Origin: Olavius algarvensis associated proteobacterium Delta 3
GTDB taxonomy: Bacteria > Desulfobacterota > Desulfobacteria > Desulfobacterales > CAFBRK01
Length of the DNA stretch: 64,000 nt
NCBI GenBank assembly: GCA_903231505.1
Contig: CAFBRK010000330.1
Span: 24,508 to 88,507, forward strand
Reading direction: 5' to 3'
The notes under the pieces are model-generated. The model had not been told where the DNA came from. It saw only the letters and a program-made list of their open reading frames with translations, and made no database searches. A program made the position numbers and the translations under genes. How positions within the stretch are numbered: position 1 is the first letter of the stretch; every line of letters begins with the position of its first letter. This document shows positions 25,367 to 33,203 of the stretch, piece after piece.

Positions 25367-26233
25367 TCAGGAAAGGCAGGATGCAACCCCTTCGATCAAG
25401 CGGCCGACGCTGTCCTCGGCCGCTTCATAATCGGTCCTTGTCTCGAATTCGGACCCCATGGCCTGAAGAATGGCATCGTAAACCGAAGGCGGCATTCCGA
25501 TATCGGCATAATTGACCCGTGGTCTGGGATAGAGATGATCGTTGAAGAAATAATTGGCTGGAGCCGGGCAGCCGGCCGGGCGAAACGGCCAATCAATCTT
25601 TAGAGAGAAGAAATTTGCCACGAGGGTGCGGCAGCGCCGACTGGCCAGAACGGCCTCCGGCGAAACGGGCCTCCCTGCGGCAGATTCCACACTCTGAAAG
25701 AAGGCTGTCATCAGGTCCGTTTCGGTAATGACCAGGCCATAGGTGTACCAGTCCGGCGCAGCGCTCCGGATGATCTGCTTATAGGGTTCCGGGAGCTGCC
25801 TGCAGGAAGGGCAGAAATATGTCCGGCAGGCCATACCGCCGTAATAGCTGAGACCTCTGAAATCAATACCCTTATTTTCCTCCCCCAGGGGATGCAACAG
25901 GCAACCCACGCGGGTCCGCCGGGTCCCGATCATGCCGATAAACGGGCAGTGGTGGAATTCCAAGTAGGGTCGATCCTGGGTTTCTTCCGCTTCCACGACG
26001 GCTTTAAATTCCAGGATTGCCGCTGTCGTGCGGGGGACGTGGGTAAACCTTTCCGTTCGGTGCTGAAGCATCGCCAGGAGTGTTTCCCGACGGATATCCA
26101 CTGCATTGTATAACCCGCAGCACGCCGCGCAGGAAATGTGTTCGTGGACCTGACACAGGTACGTGCCCCCCGGGATATCGGTTCCCAGTTCACTCTGAAA
26201 GCGTGTACTCCCGGATGCGAACACGGTGGTCAT
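25367..26233 (-). CDS. Conserved-looking cysteine-rich hypothetical protein
   Basis: A 288-residue soluble protein with no family that I can name. Cysteines cluster in two places: CQVHEHISCAACCGLYN (about 27-43) and GMACRTYFCPSCRQLP (about 134-149), with HHCPFIG and GCLLHPLG between. The spacing suggests a metal or Fe-S site. Its ATG overlaps the stop of the TIM-barrel gene by 4 nt (ATGA), so it is the last gene of a tight three-gene operon. I infer a metal-dependent role linked to the barrel enzyme, without direct proof. Confidence 0.75.
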   Translation of the reverse strand: MTTVFASGSTRFQSELGTDIPGGTYLCQVHEHISCAACCGLYNAVDIRRETLLAMLQHRTERFTHVPRTTAAILEFKAVVEAEETQDRPYLEFHHCPFIGMIGTRRTRVGCLLHPLGEENKGIDFRGLSYYGGMACRTYFCPSCRQLPEPYKQIIRSAAPDWYTYGLVITETDLMTAFFQSVESAAGRPVSPEAVLASRRCRTLVANFFSLKIDWPFRPAGCPAPANYFFNDHLYPRPRVNYADIGMPPSVYDAILQAMGSEFETRTDYEAAEDSVGRLIEGVASCLS

Positions 26234-27042
26234 CGATATACGCTCCGAACTTCTCCAATAAGAGACGCCAGACGATCGCGGCTGCGTTTCAATGCGCGCC
26301 GGTCTTCGGTAAACACCTCCAGGGTGACCGTACCATCATAGCCCGCCTCCAGGAGCGCAGAAACGACTTTTGCAAAATCGATCCGGCCGCTGCCGATGGG
26401 AAGATGATCGTCTCGCCGGCCATGGTTATCGCTGACATGAAGGTGTCCGAGGCGATCTCCAAAGAGACGGACGAATTGCAGAATTCTCCGGATCCCGGGA
26501 GCGTCGATATTCCCATGGCCGGTATCCAGCGTGAGCTTTAAATCGGGATGTCTGGCAAACCAGGTCTCGAATTCGGAAGGATCGTATCCGATGTGATATT
26601 TCGGAAACATGTTCTCCAGACATAACGGAAGATTCAGCCGCCGGGACGCTTCAACAAGCGCTGCCAGGCTTTCGTCCGCATTGGACCGGACCTCCTGGAG
26701 CACCAGGGATCCCAATCCACTGACAATACTGGGATGCAGCACCGCTTTCTCCGCTCCCAGATCTGCCGCAGTTTCCATGGACTGCATCATTTCCCGAAGG
26801 GACGCCTGCCGGATGCCCTCGGCAAGATCCGCCGTGTACACAAAGGTGGGCAGATGGCACACCAGCCCCATGGCATATCGATCCAGGGCCGCTACAATGG
26901 CCTGCCTGTGTTCCTGCAATTTCCGGTAATGCCCCTCCGGGGCATCCATGGCAATCTCGATGTAATCGAACCCGAGATGGGCAAAGTCCTCGAGTTCCGA
27001 TAGAACCGGGAGGATCGGAAAATTCATGGCACCATATCGCAT
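26230..27042 (-). CDS. Sugar-phosphate isomerase/epimerase family TIM-barrel protein
   Basis: A 270-residue xylose-isomerase-like / AP-endonuclease-2-like barrel. Metal-ligand motifs are visible: LGFDYIEIAM, CHLPTFVYTA, AVLHPS, CLENM (Glu), LTLDTGHGNID (Asp, His), HLHVSDNHG (His, Asp) and VTLEVF (Glu). Members isomerise or epimerise sugars or act on phosphoesters with Mn2+ or Zn2+. The start overlaps the preceding stop by 1 nt (TGATG) and its end overlaps the cysteine-rich gene by 4 nt, so the three are cotranscribed. Confidence 0.85.
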   Translation of the reverse strand: MRYGAMNFPILPVLSELEDFAHLGFDYIEIAMDAPEGHYRKLQEHRQAIVAALDRYAMGLVCHLPTFVYTADLAEGIRQASLREMMQSMETAADLGAEKAVLHPSIVSGLGSLVLQEVRSNADESLAALVEASRRLNLPLCLENMFPKYHIGYDPSEFETWFARHPDLKLTLDTGHGNIDAPGIRRILQFVRLFGDRLGHLHVSDNHGRRDDHLPIGSGRIDFAKVVSALLEAGYDGTVTLEVFTEDRRALKRSRDRLASLIGEVRSVYR

Positions 27043-27287
27043 CAGGCGTCATCCTCCCCGGTTTCGAGAATCGACAGTCGCCAGACCGGATCACTGTAAC
27101 TCTCCTGAAGCCGCTTGGTGGCCTCCGGGGGCGTCGGTGCCCGCCAGGGGAGCGTAAAATGCCCGCCAGCCACCCCGGCGACCGCGTATGTCCACCCGTC
27201 GGCCTCCTGTGTCAAGGTCAGTTCCACGGTGCCGGGTGTCGACTTTGCCTGAATGGCGACATTTGCCTTTGTGATTATCATCCGTGC
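27042..27287 (-). CDS. Small hypothetical protein, first gene of TIM-barrel operon
   Basis: An 81-residue protein of unknown function (MARMIITKANVAIQAKS...; GVAGGHFTLPWRAPTPPEA). It has no membrane segment. ATG 27287 or ATG 27281 is likely, with GGAG close upstream. It shares a TGATG junction with the TIM-barrel gene. The arrangement suggests that all three products act together. Confidence 0.6.
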   Translation of the reverse strand, partial: ARMIITKANVAIQAKSTPGTVELTLTQEADGWTYAVAGVAGGHFTLPWRAPTPPEATKRLQESYSDPVWRLSILETGEDDA

Positions 27288-27298
27288 CATATCTCCGA

Positions 27299-27484
27299 CT
27301 ACGCAAACCACACCGTCTGCCCCAAAAGCGATCCGTAGACCTCAATCGAGAGCGTTGGGACGCCGTTTTCCCGATCACCGGGCACCGGCACCATTGGGAC
27401 CACCGCCCTTGTCTTGACATCGTCCAGTCGATACCATAGAAGGGAACCATTTGGCCACCCGAATCTAAATGGCACTATTTCCAA
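27299..27484 (-). CDS. Possible small ORF ahead of the TIM-barrel operon
   Basis: A 61-codon frame from TTG 27484 ends 12 nt before the 81-residue gene. The text (SIEVYGSLLGQTVWFA) looks protein-like, but there is no ribosome site and no ATG. It may be a real operon leader gene, the 5' part of a decayed gene, or chance. Confidence 0.22.
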   Translation of the reverse strand: MEIVPFRFGWPNGSLLWYRLDDVKTRAVVPMVPVPGDRENGVPTLSIEVYGSLLGQTVWFA

Positions 27485-27609
27485 GGATTTAAAGTGCTTG
27501 TCAAGCTTCTGGCTGGACGACCGTATTTAAAAAAAGGATCATATCCCGATTAGTTGTAGTTTTTGATGGCAAAGTGCTGTTTTCCGCTCTTGCGACGATG
27601 TGAACATAG

Positions 27610-27741
27610 AGGTTTCAAGGGGTCATCCTTCGCCGCATCAAAGCCGGTGACCTCGATATGGTAAAAAGAGACCCAGCTGAGATCGAAGGAATGCAGAAAG
27701 CATTCATTAAATCGTTAGAAAACAAAACCTTGAATCCTTGA
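27610..27741 (+). pseudogene. Possible decayed coding fragment
   Basis: From 27622 the frame reads VILRRIKAGDLDMVKRD-PAEIEGMQKAF-IKSLENKTLNP, plausible C-terminal protein sequence, but a stop codon (27607) precedes it and there is no start. The stop TGA (27739) lies in a CTTGACCCC-type repeat. It may be a truncated gene remnant. The rest of 27485-27808 shows nothing else apart from that repeat (27725-27790). Confidence 0.3.
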
Positions 27742-27808
27742 CCCCTTGAATCCTTGGACCCTCTTCTCCAACTGATTCGGAGAAGAACCGAAAAAAAGGA
27801 ACCCGCCG

Positions 27809-28393
27809 ATGACCACCAACGTACCGACCCGCGAAGATGCATGGAACCTGCCGAATGCGTACAACAAGAGTGACAGTCTCATTAAACATGCCCTGGCCGT
27901 GGAAGGTGTCATGCGTTATTTCGCCAGGAAACGGGGCGAAGATGAGGATAAATGGGGTGTCGTCGGGCTGGTCCATGATTTGGACTACGAGCAGTACCCG
28001 GAACAGCATTGCCGGAAGACCGAAGAAATTCTGGTCGAGAACAACTGGCCGGAGGAATATGTCCGGGCTGTCGTCAGTCACGGCTATGGCATCTGCACGG
28101 ATGTGGCACCGAACACCGAAATGGAGAAGGTGCTCTATGCCATCGACGAATTGACCGGCCTGGTTGTCACCACCGCTCTGGTCCGGCCGTCGAAAAGTGT
28201 TATGGACCTGAAAGCCAAATCCGTAAAAAAGAAGTGGAAGGACAAACGGTTTGCTGCCGGCGTCGACCGGTCGATCATTCAAAATGGCTGTCAGATGCTC
28301 GGTATGGAGCTGTCCGATTTAATCACCGACACGATCCTGGGCATGCGGGAAGTTGCCGATGCCATCGGTCTGAAGGGAATATCGCGGGAATAA
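27809..28393 (+). CDS. HD-domain (HDIG-type) phosphohydrolase-like protein
   Basis: A 194-residue cytosolic protein. HALAVEGVMRYFA and VGLVHDLDYEQYP give the H...HD metal motif of the HD superfamily, with a later HGYGI and AIDELTGLV helix. Members hydrolyse phosphate esters of nucleotides; the substrate here is unknown. AAGGA precedes ATG 27809 at a normal distance. It is followed by a gene with a frameshift. Confidence 0.85.
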   Translation: MTTNVPTREDAWNLPNAYNKSDSLIKHALAVEGVMRYFARKRGEDEDKWGVVGLVHDLDYEQYPEQHCRKTEEILVENNWPEEYVRAVVSHGYGICTDVAPNTEMEKVLYAIDELTGLVVTTALVRPSKSVMDLKAKSVKKKWKDKRFAAGVDRSIIQNGCQMLGMELSDLITDTILGMREVADAIGLKGISRE

Positions 28394-28421
28394 CGGCGAT
28401 CCAGATCCGTTTCCGCCCCAT

Positions 28422-28463
28422 GCGCGATACCGTCGCGTTATGTCATATCGTTGCACGACTATA
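28422..28463 (+). promoter_or_regulatory. Tandem-hairpin leader motif, degenerate copy (28480 gene)
   Basis: GCGAT-ACC-GTCGC, then GTTATGTCATATCGT-TGC-ACGACTAT: both hairpins are recognisable but imperfect. It ends 17 nt before the GTG start of the next gene, in the same orientation. Confidence 0.4.
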
Positions 28464-28479
28464 GGTTTCGGTTGCTCGT

Positions 28480-29344
28480 GTGCCTCACAATCCAGCCACA
28501 AACGAACTGGACACCATGTTGGTGTTGCTTCCCGGGTCCCGGGTGACACCCCGGAGCATCGAGCTCATCACCGAACTTACCATTTTCGACGCCTACATGG
28601 CCCGTACCCGATTGTGCACGCGGCTGCCCATCGTGCTCGGCCCCTGCCGCCGCGCCGATCTGAACCAAGGCACCGGAGATCGTCTGGAGCGTGAGGGTAT
28701 CCGTTTCGTCGGTGTGTCCAAAGAGTTTCTTGACCAGCCCATCCAGCCCATGTCCGTCACATCATGCCAGGTGGCGTCCGAATTCATAGTGGTTGCAGAT
28801 GCCGACGGTGATGAGCGTGTGTTGCCGGTCACGCAACCCATCCTTCTGCTCGAAGGCCGCTACGACATCGAGATCCCCCGTCGGATGTCCCCCCGGCGCA
28901 CAGCGTCGGACCGTCTGATGGCGGCGGTGCTCAACCCGGTACCGTCTTGCATCTCTGGAAACGGGATTGCGCCAGGTTCTCCTGATTTACCCGCGAGGCG
29001 ATGACCACCCTGCCGAGTTGATCGACAGCCGCATGGACTATGCTGTCCTGGGGAGCGAAAAAGCCCTGACCACACCAGAAAATTTCAGAAAATTGCTCGA
29101 TCTGCTGTCGGACGCATTCGGCAGCCCTATTGTTCGGGAAATGATCTCGCACCGCAACGCCATCGAACAGATCACCGAATATGAGACAGATAAAGATTCG
29201 GCAGCCGGACGCAGACCATCCAAGAAGAAGCAGAGACGGCGCCGCTCGAACCAATCTGCCATCCGCTTTATGTCCCGTCTGTTGTATTGTCGGTGGATGC
29301 GGGAGAACGGATGGACGGGCCGCGTGTTTCCGGACCGGACATGA
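28480..29344 (+). pseudogene. Unknown gene interrupted by a +1 frameshift
   Basis: Frame 1 (GTG 28480) gives about 150 plausible residues to DRLMAAVLN; frame 2 resumes RYRLASLETGLRQVLLIYPRG and continues to 29344. The switch is at CCC (28935-28937): with two C the reading is continuous (AAC CGG TAC). The joined product would be about 288 residues with a basic tail (PSKKKQRRRRSN). I do not recognise the family. The cause may be a real mutation or a sequencing error. Confidence 0.5.
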
Positions 29345-29379
29345 TACATTGGGTTATCTTGCCCTTATGAAGAAAAGCC

Positions 29380-29890
29380 GAGAGGGGTGCATTGCCATAA
29401 ATGATATGCGAATCTCAGACGTGAGTGGATAAGTGCGTCTAGTGGCAAGCTGTCCTCACCCATATCGGCCCATTCTTTCATGGTTTACGTCATTAGGGCG
29501 AAAGACCCACGCACCTCTCTCTCCGCTTCGAGTCAAAGACATACTATGATGCCATAAGAATATTGTCCTACTGTTTTACTAAAAAACCTCAGTTTGAGTG
29601 TTAATGAATACTGTGAAAAACTTTTCATAATATTGGAGATTATTCTCTTACCTCCTTTTTTTACCTGCCCAATTTAATTCGTAAACAATTGTTATTATAC
29701 AAAATTTTTTATCAGTTGACCATCTATGAATTTGCATGGTTTTTGCAACTAACTTGGAAAACCTATTATAAACCACCGATCTATAAATTATAAAATCTCA
29801 AAGACATCGTATAGCGACCTATTAAAATTTCGGCATATGTACCTATGCACATATATTCATAAACTATTTTTTTTGTAAGAAAGGAGGTAA
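29380..29890. other. AT-rich gene-free region upstream of the PEP-CTERM gene
   Basis: About 500 bp, visibly far richer in A and T than the rest of the window (long A/T runs such as TTTTTTTACC, AAAATTTTTTATC). It has no gene and none of the repeat families seen elsewhere. The composition and the neighbouring PEP-CTERM gene suggest recent transfer. It carries the sigma-54-like site at 29732. Confidence 0.6.
29732..29747 (+). promoter_or_regulatory. Sigma-54 (RpoN)-type promoter
   Basis: TTGCATGGTTTTTGCA fits the -24/-12 consensus TGGCAYRN4TTGCW at all but one defined position, with the correct 11-base GC-to-GC distance. It is 145 nt upstream of the PEP-CTERM gene on the same strand. No bound activator site is identified. 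Confidence 0.55.
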
Positions 29891-29891
29891 A

Positions 29892-30557
29892 ATGAGGAGG
29901 TTTTTACTTTTTTCGAGCATTTTTATTTTCATCTTTGGAATTTCGGTAGCAGGTTCTCATGCAACCCCGATTGACCTTGTGGTGAATGGGGAGTTCGAAA
30001 TTCCGGGAGTTAACCCCAACTCTTGGGCTCCCCTTCCTAATAGTGCGGTCCCCGGGTGGTCTAATTCCTCGGGGAGAATTGAGATTTGGGGATCAAACTT
30101 TACCGCCGGCGTTCCACTCAATCCACTCGGGAGCGATGGTCTTGCACATGGGCAGCATCATGAAGTTAGCTTTAATTCAACAAGCAATTACACAACCCAA
30201 GGATTGTCTATTCTATCAGATGGCTTCGTTGATTTTAGTTTTGATGCGTGGGGAAGGTACGCCAACGGAATCGCTTATTCTTTAACAGGTTCCAGTTCTG
30301 GTGTTTTGGCCAGCGGTGATCAGGCATTATCTGGTCCTAATTGGACCCCCATTTTGTGGGAAGGGCTTTCAGTACAAGAAGGTGAAACCTTAACATTGTA
30401 TTTCGAATCTATTGGTGGTGGAAGCTCAGGCGCTCATATTGACCAAGTTTCATTGTTATATACGCCCAACCCTATACCTGAGCCTGCAACGATGCTCCTA
30501 GTCGGCGCCGGATTGGTTGGTATTGCCGGAGCACGAAGAAAATGGAAAAAGAAATAG
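29892..30557 (+). CDS. PEP-CTERM sorting-domain protein
   Basis: A 221-residue exported protein. It has a signal peptide (FLLFSSIFIFIFGISVAGSHA), a beta-rich body starting LVVNGEFEIPGVN with many Ser, Gly and Asn (a DUF642/CBM-like opening), and the C-terminal sorting signal IPEPATMLLVGAGLVGIAG followed by ARRKWKKK. Exosortase would cut at PEP and release the protein to the surface or exopolysaccharide matrix. No exosortase gene is in the window. AAAGGAGG precedes the ATG. The GC content is lower than in the surrounding genes. Confidence 0.93.
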   Translation: MRRFLLFSSIFIFIFGISVAGSHATPIDLVVNGEFEIPGVNPNSWAPLPNSAVPGWSNSSGRIEIWGSNFTAGVPLNPLGSDGLAHGQHHEVSFNSTSNYTTQGLSILSDGFVDFSFDAWGRYANGIAYSLTGSSSGVLASGDQALSGPNWTPILWEGLSVQEGETLTLYFESIGGGSSGAHIDQVSLLYTPNPIPEPATMLLVGAGLVGIAGARRKWKKK

Positions 30558-30578
30558 CGCCAGCATGATCAGAAGGGG

Positions 30579-30614
30579 AAAAAGGCAGAATTTTTGGATT
30601 CTGTCTTTTTAGAA
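30579..30614 (+). terminator. Intrinsic terminator after the PEP-CTERM gene
   Basis: The stem AAAAAGGCAGAAT / ATTCTGTCTTTTT (one G-U pair), loop TTTTGG, ends in a T run 20 nt after the stop codon. It closes the PEP-CTERM transcript. Confidence 0.8.
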
Positions 30615-30806
30615 AGTGCAGATATCGGCTATCTTCGTTCACTATCGAAAATCTGAAATGGGGCGCGGAATATCAGAACTTTTCCGCGCCTTGTTCATTT
30701 CGCTCCCGGCGCCTGCCGAATGTTGCGACCGCACGGATTCCTGTAAAATAAACCCGTTAATCACTGGCCCCGCTTCGGCAACCAAATGGGAGTCGTATCA
30801 AAACAA

Positions 30807-30836
30807 TTGACATCCGCACTGCGGTCAAATTATAGT
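30807..30836 (+). promoter_or_regulatory. Candidate sigma-70 promoter upstream of the CO dehydrogenase operon
   Basis: TTGACA and TATAGT are 18 bases apart, with a small CCGCActGCGG palindrome in the spacer. It is 320 nt upstream of the FAD oxidoreductase gene on the same strand. No CooA/CRP-type site is evident. Confidence 0.35.
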
Positions 30837-30911
30837 CAAGCAAGCCACGAAGATTTTCCGTAACGCAGGACTTCCAATGGGTGAAGTTCTTCGCATAAGC
30901 TTTGACACAGG

Positions 30912-30952
30912 CTCCTTGAGGGGATTTGTCCCTTTAGGGAGTTTTGTTTTTT
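30912..30952 (+). terminator. Possible terminator or attenuator in the CODH operon leader
   Basis: CTCC...GGG...CCC...GGAG can fold into one stem followed by TTTTGTTTTTT. It lies between the candidate promoter at 30807 and the first gene at 31156. The stem is weak, so this is tentative. The rest of 30613-31155 has no gene. Confidence 0.35.
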
Positions 30953-31097
30953 AGGTAAACGCGGTATCCACCGAGCATCGATTTCGACTTCGTAGAAGGC
31001 CGTCCGGTTTCGATCCAGATTCCGATAACGACCCCGATGCCGAACAAGCTCAGGTCCCATCGAAAGGTTATTATTTCGATAGAAATACTCTATGTTC

Positions 31098-31126
31098 AAA
31101 CGGAACACAGTCACAACGATTCCTAC
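31098..31126. repeat. ATAG-family repeat, single end
   Basis: AAACGGAACACAGTCACAACG resembles the right end of the MITE-like family (AAACGGAACATA...CAAC). It lies 30 nt upstream of the FAD oxidoreductase start. Segment 30964-31030 upstream resembles 4040-4105. Confidence 0.4.
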
Positions 31127-31155
31127 AGCAGATAGGTCGGCTTCAGGAGGCCACC

Positions 31156-32385
31156 ATGGCGTATGTCATTATCGGTAACGGTGTTGCGGGCGTCAGCGCA
31201 GCGGAATCGATCCGTCAGTTGGACCGGGACGGCCGCATCGTCATGATCGGAGACGAAACGGAAATCCCCTACTGTCGGCCCATGATCAGCCTTGTGCTGG
31301 AAGGTGCCATACCGGCAGACAGGCTAACGATGCGAGCGGATAATTTTTACGAAACGATGGGCATCGAGCCGGTGTTGGGTCGTCGTGTCGATGCCATCGA
31401 CGTGGCACAAAAAACCGTCCGTGTCGGAGGGGATACGGAAATCCCCTATACAAAGCTTCTGATCGCCAGCGGAGCAGACCCACGGCCCATCACGGCCGAC
31501 GGCCTGAATCTGAAAAACATTTTCTTCATGCGGACCCAGGCACAGGTCCGTGATATGCTTCAGGTACTTCCAGATGCCCGTCGGGCACTGGTGCTCGGAG
31601 GAGGGCTGGTCGGGTTCAAGGCGGCATACGGCCTGCTTCGACGCGGCCTGAATGTCACCATGTTGATCCGATCCGGCTATCCCCTGTCCATGCAGGCGGA
31701 TGAAACCGCCGGGGGGATCATTTTGCAGGAACTGCGCCGCAAGGGACTCGATGTCAAAGTGGGCACCGAAGCGGTCGCCTTCGGGGGCAATGGCGCGGTT
31801 CGCGAGGCGCACCTTTTCGACGGAGATCGGACTCCCTGTGATATGGTCGTCATCGGCAAGGGCGTGCTGCCGGCGTTGTCGTTTGTTCCGAGAGAGCGCA
31901 TCGAGATCGATCTGGGGATCGTGATCGACCGCCATATGCGGACGTCCGCCGAGGATGTGTATGCGGCCGGAGACGTCGCCGAGGGTGTGGATGTCGCCCG
32001 GAAAACCAGATGGGTGAACGCGATCTGGCCCGAGGCGGTGACCCAGGGTCGACTTGCCGGAATAAACATGGCCGGTCGGCCGGTTTCCGGAGAGGGAAGC
32101 TTGGGGCGAAATGTCATCCGCATTTTCGACCTGGACATCCTCACCGGCGGGGTGGTAACGCCGCCGGACAATGACGGGTATGACGTGTTTCAAACCTTTG
32201 ACGGGTCGCGAAACACCTACCGAAAGCTGGTCTTCCAGGGGGACCGTCTTGTCGGAGTGGTTCTGGTCAATGATATCGAGCAGGGCGGCGTATTCCTCTC
32301 GGTGATGTCCAGTAAAACGCCGGTCACAGCTTCAAGAGAAGGCCTGCTCTCTCGAAAGTTCAACTATAAGCAGCTGCTCAAATAG
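31156..32385 (+). CDS. FAD/NAD(P)-dependent oxidoreductase of the CO dehydrogenase operon
   Basis: A 409-residue pyridine-nucleotide-disulfide-type flavoprotein without the redox disulfide. The FAD site is YVIIGNGVAGVSAAESIR at the N terminus, the NAD site is LVLGGGLVGFKAAYGLLRRG, and VYAAGDVAEGVDV is the second FAD motif. It is followed by cooF and cooS on the same strand, with AGGAGG before its ATG. In this order it probably accepts electrons from CO oxidation through CooF and passes them to NAD(P)+ (inference from linkage known in other CooS-CooF-FNOR clusters). Confidence 0.88.
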   Translation: MAYVIIGNGVAGVSAAESIRQLDRDGRIVMIGDETEIPYCRPMISLVLEGAIPADRLTMRADNFYETMGIEPVLGRRVDAIDVAQKTVRVGGDTEIPYTKLLIASGADPRPITADGLNLKNIFFMRTQAQVRDMLQVLPDARRALVLGGGLVGFKAAYGLLRRGLNVTMLIRSGYPLSMQADETAGGIILQELRRKGLDVKVGTEAVAFGGNGAVREAHLFDGDRTPCDMVVIGKGVLPALSFVPRERIEIDLGIVIDRHMRTSAEDVYAAGDVAEGVDVARKTRWVNAIWPEAVTQGRLAGINMAGRPVSGEGSLGRNVIRIFDLDILTGGVVTPPDNDGYDVFQTFDGSRNTYRKLVFQGDRLVGVVLVNDIEQGGVFLSVMSSKTPVTASREGLLSRKFNYKQLLK

Positions 32386-32532
32386 AATCTATCTCAAAAA
32401 CGCGTCTGGGAACCGATTGCGGAGTTGCGGGTCGACGGGCATGGGTGTGGGGCCCTGATCCACCTACTTGAGACAAATTCCAATCTGAGCGCCCTTGACG
32501 TCGTTTGAGAATATGGTGAAAAAGGAGGTCCT

Positions 32533-33132
32533 ATGAAAGAAGTGGTGGTTCATCCTGAGCGTTGCGTGGGGTGCATGCAGTGCATGATCGCATGTGCCAC
32601 GGCCCACTCAAAGGCGAAATCGCTGTTCGCCGCGACGCTGGAGTCCCCCCTGCCAAAACCGCGGGTGCATGTGGGGGTCGGGCAGTATGATGAGGGATTT
32701 CCGAATCGATGCCGGCATTGCGATCCGGCGCCATGCCTGCTGGCGTGCCTACCGGGAGCGATTTCCAGAGACCTGTCGACCAACACGGTGCTGATCGATC
32801 CGGACCGGTGTATCAACTGCGCCACCTGTGCCATGGTCTGCCCCTTCGGCGTGCTGCGGTACCACGAGGAGGGTAGCGCCCCGCCGGGCAAAACAGTGGC
32901 CGTGAAATGCGACAACTGCATCGGACGACAGGAGGCGGGACTGGCGCCGGCGTGCGTGGAAGTCTGCAAATCCGGAGCTCTGACATTTGAAGAACTGTCT
33001 GAGGCCATGCGGCGGAAGACCAACGAGATATCCCGCACGGTTTCGGTGGCTGCAGAGCCTCAGGACCTCTCGCCGGGGTTCTCTCTGCTGAATACCATGA
33101 AAAAGTCTCTGATCCAGGTGCGGACAGGTTGA
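32533..33132 (+). CDS. cooF: CooF-like 4Fe-4S ferredoxin of CO dehydrogenase
   Basis: A 199-residue electron carrier with several Fe-S cluster motifs: CVGCMQCMIAC (residues 11-21), CRHCDPAPCLLACLPGA, CINCATCAMVCPFG and CDNCIGRQ-x6-ACVEVCKSGA, the four-cluster plan of CooF/HycB/DmsB relatives. It receives electrons from CooS. AAAGGAGG precedes the ATG. The cooS start is 71 nt downstream. Confidence 0.9.
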   Translation: MKEVVVHPERCVGCMQCMIACATAHSKAKSLFAATLESPLPKPRVHVGVGQYDEGFPNRCRHCDPAPCLLACLPGAISRDLSTNTVLIDPDRCINCATCAMVCPFGVLRYHEEGSAPPGKTVAVKCDNCIGRQEAGLAPACVEVCKSGALTFEELSEAMRRKTNEISRTVSVAAEPQDLSPGFSLLNTMKKSLIQVRTG

Positions 33133-33203
33133 CTTTCCGGCCCTGGACGTCTTTGCTCAGGACTTCAATTAAAACCGTCAACGTCATGATGGGGGTAAAC
33201 GAT

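Noticed and set aside
30616..30810. Short frame of 64 codons after the PEP-CTERM terminator
   Set aside because: It has no ribosome site and its text is not protein-like; the interval fits better as leader and repeat DNA.
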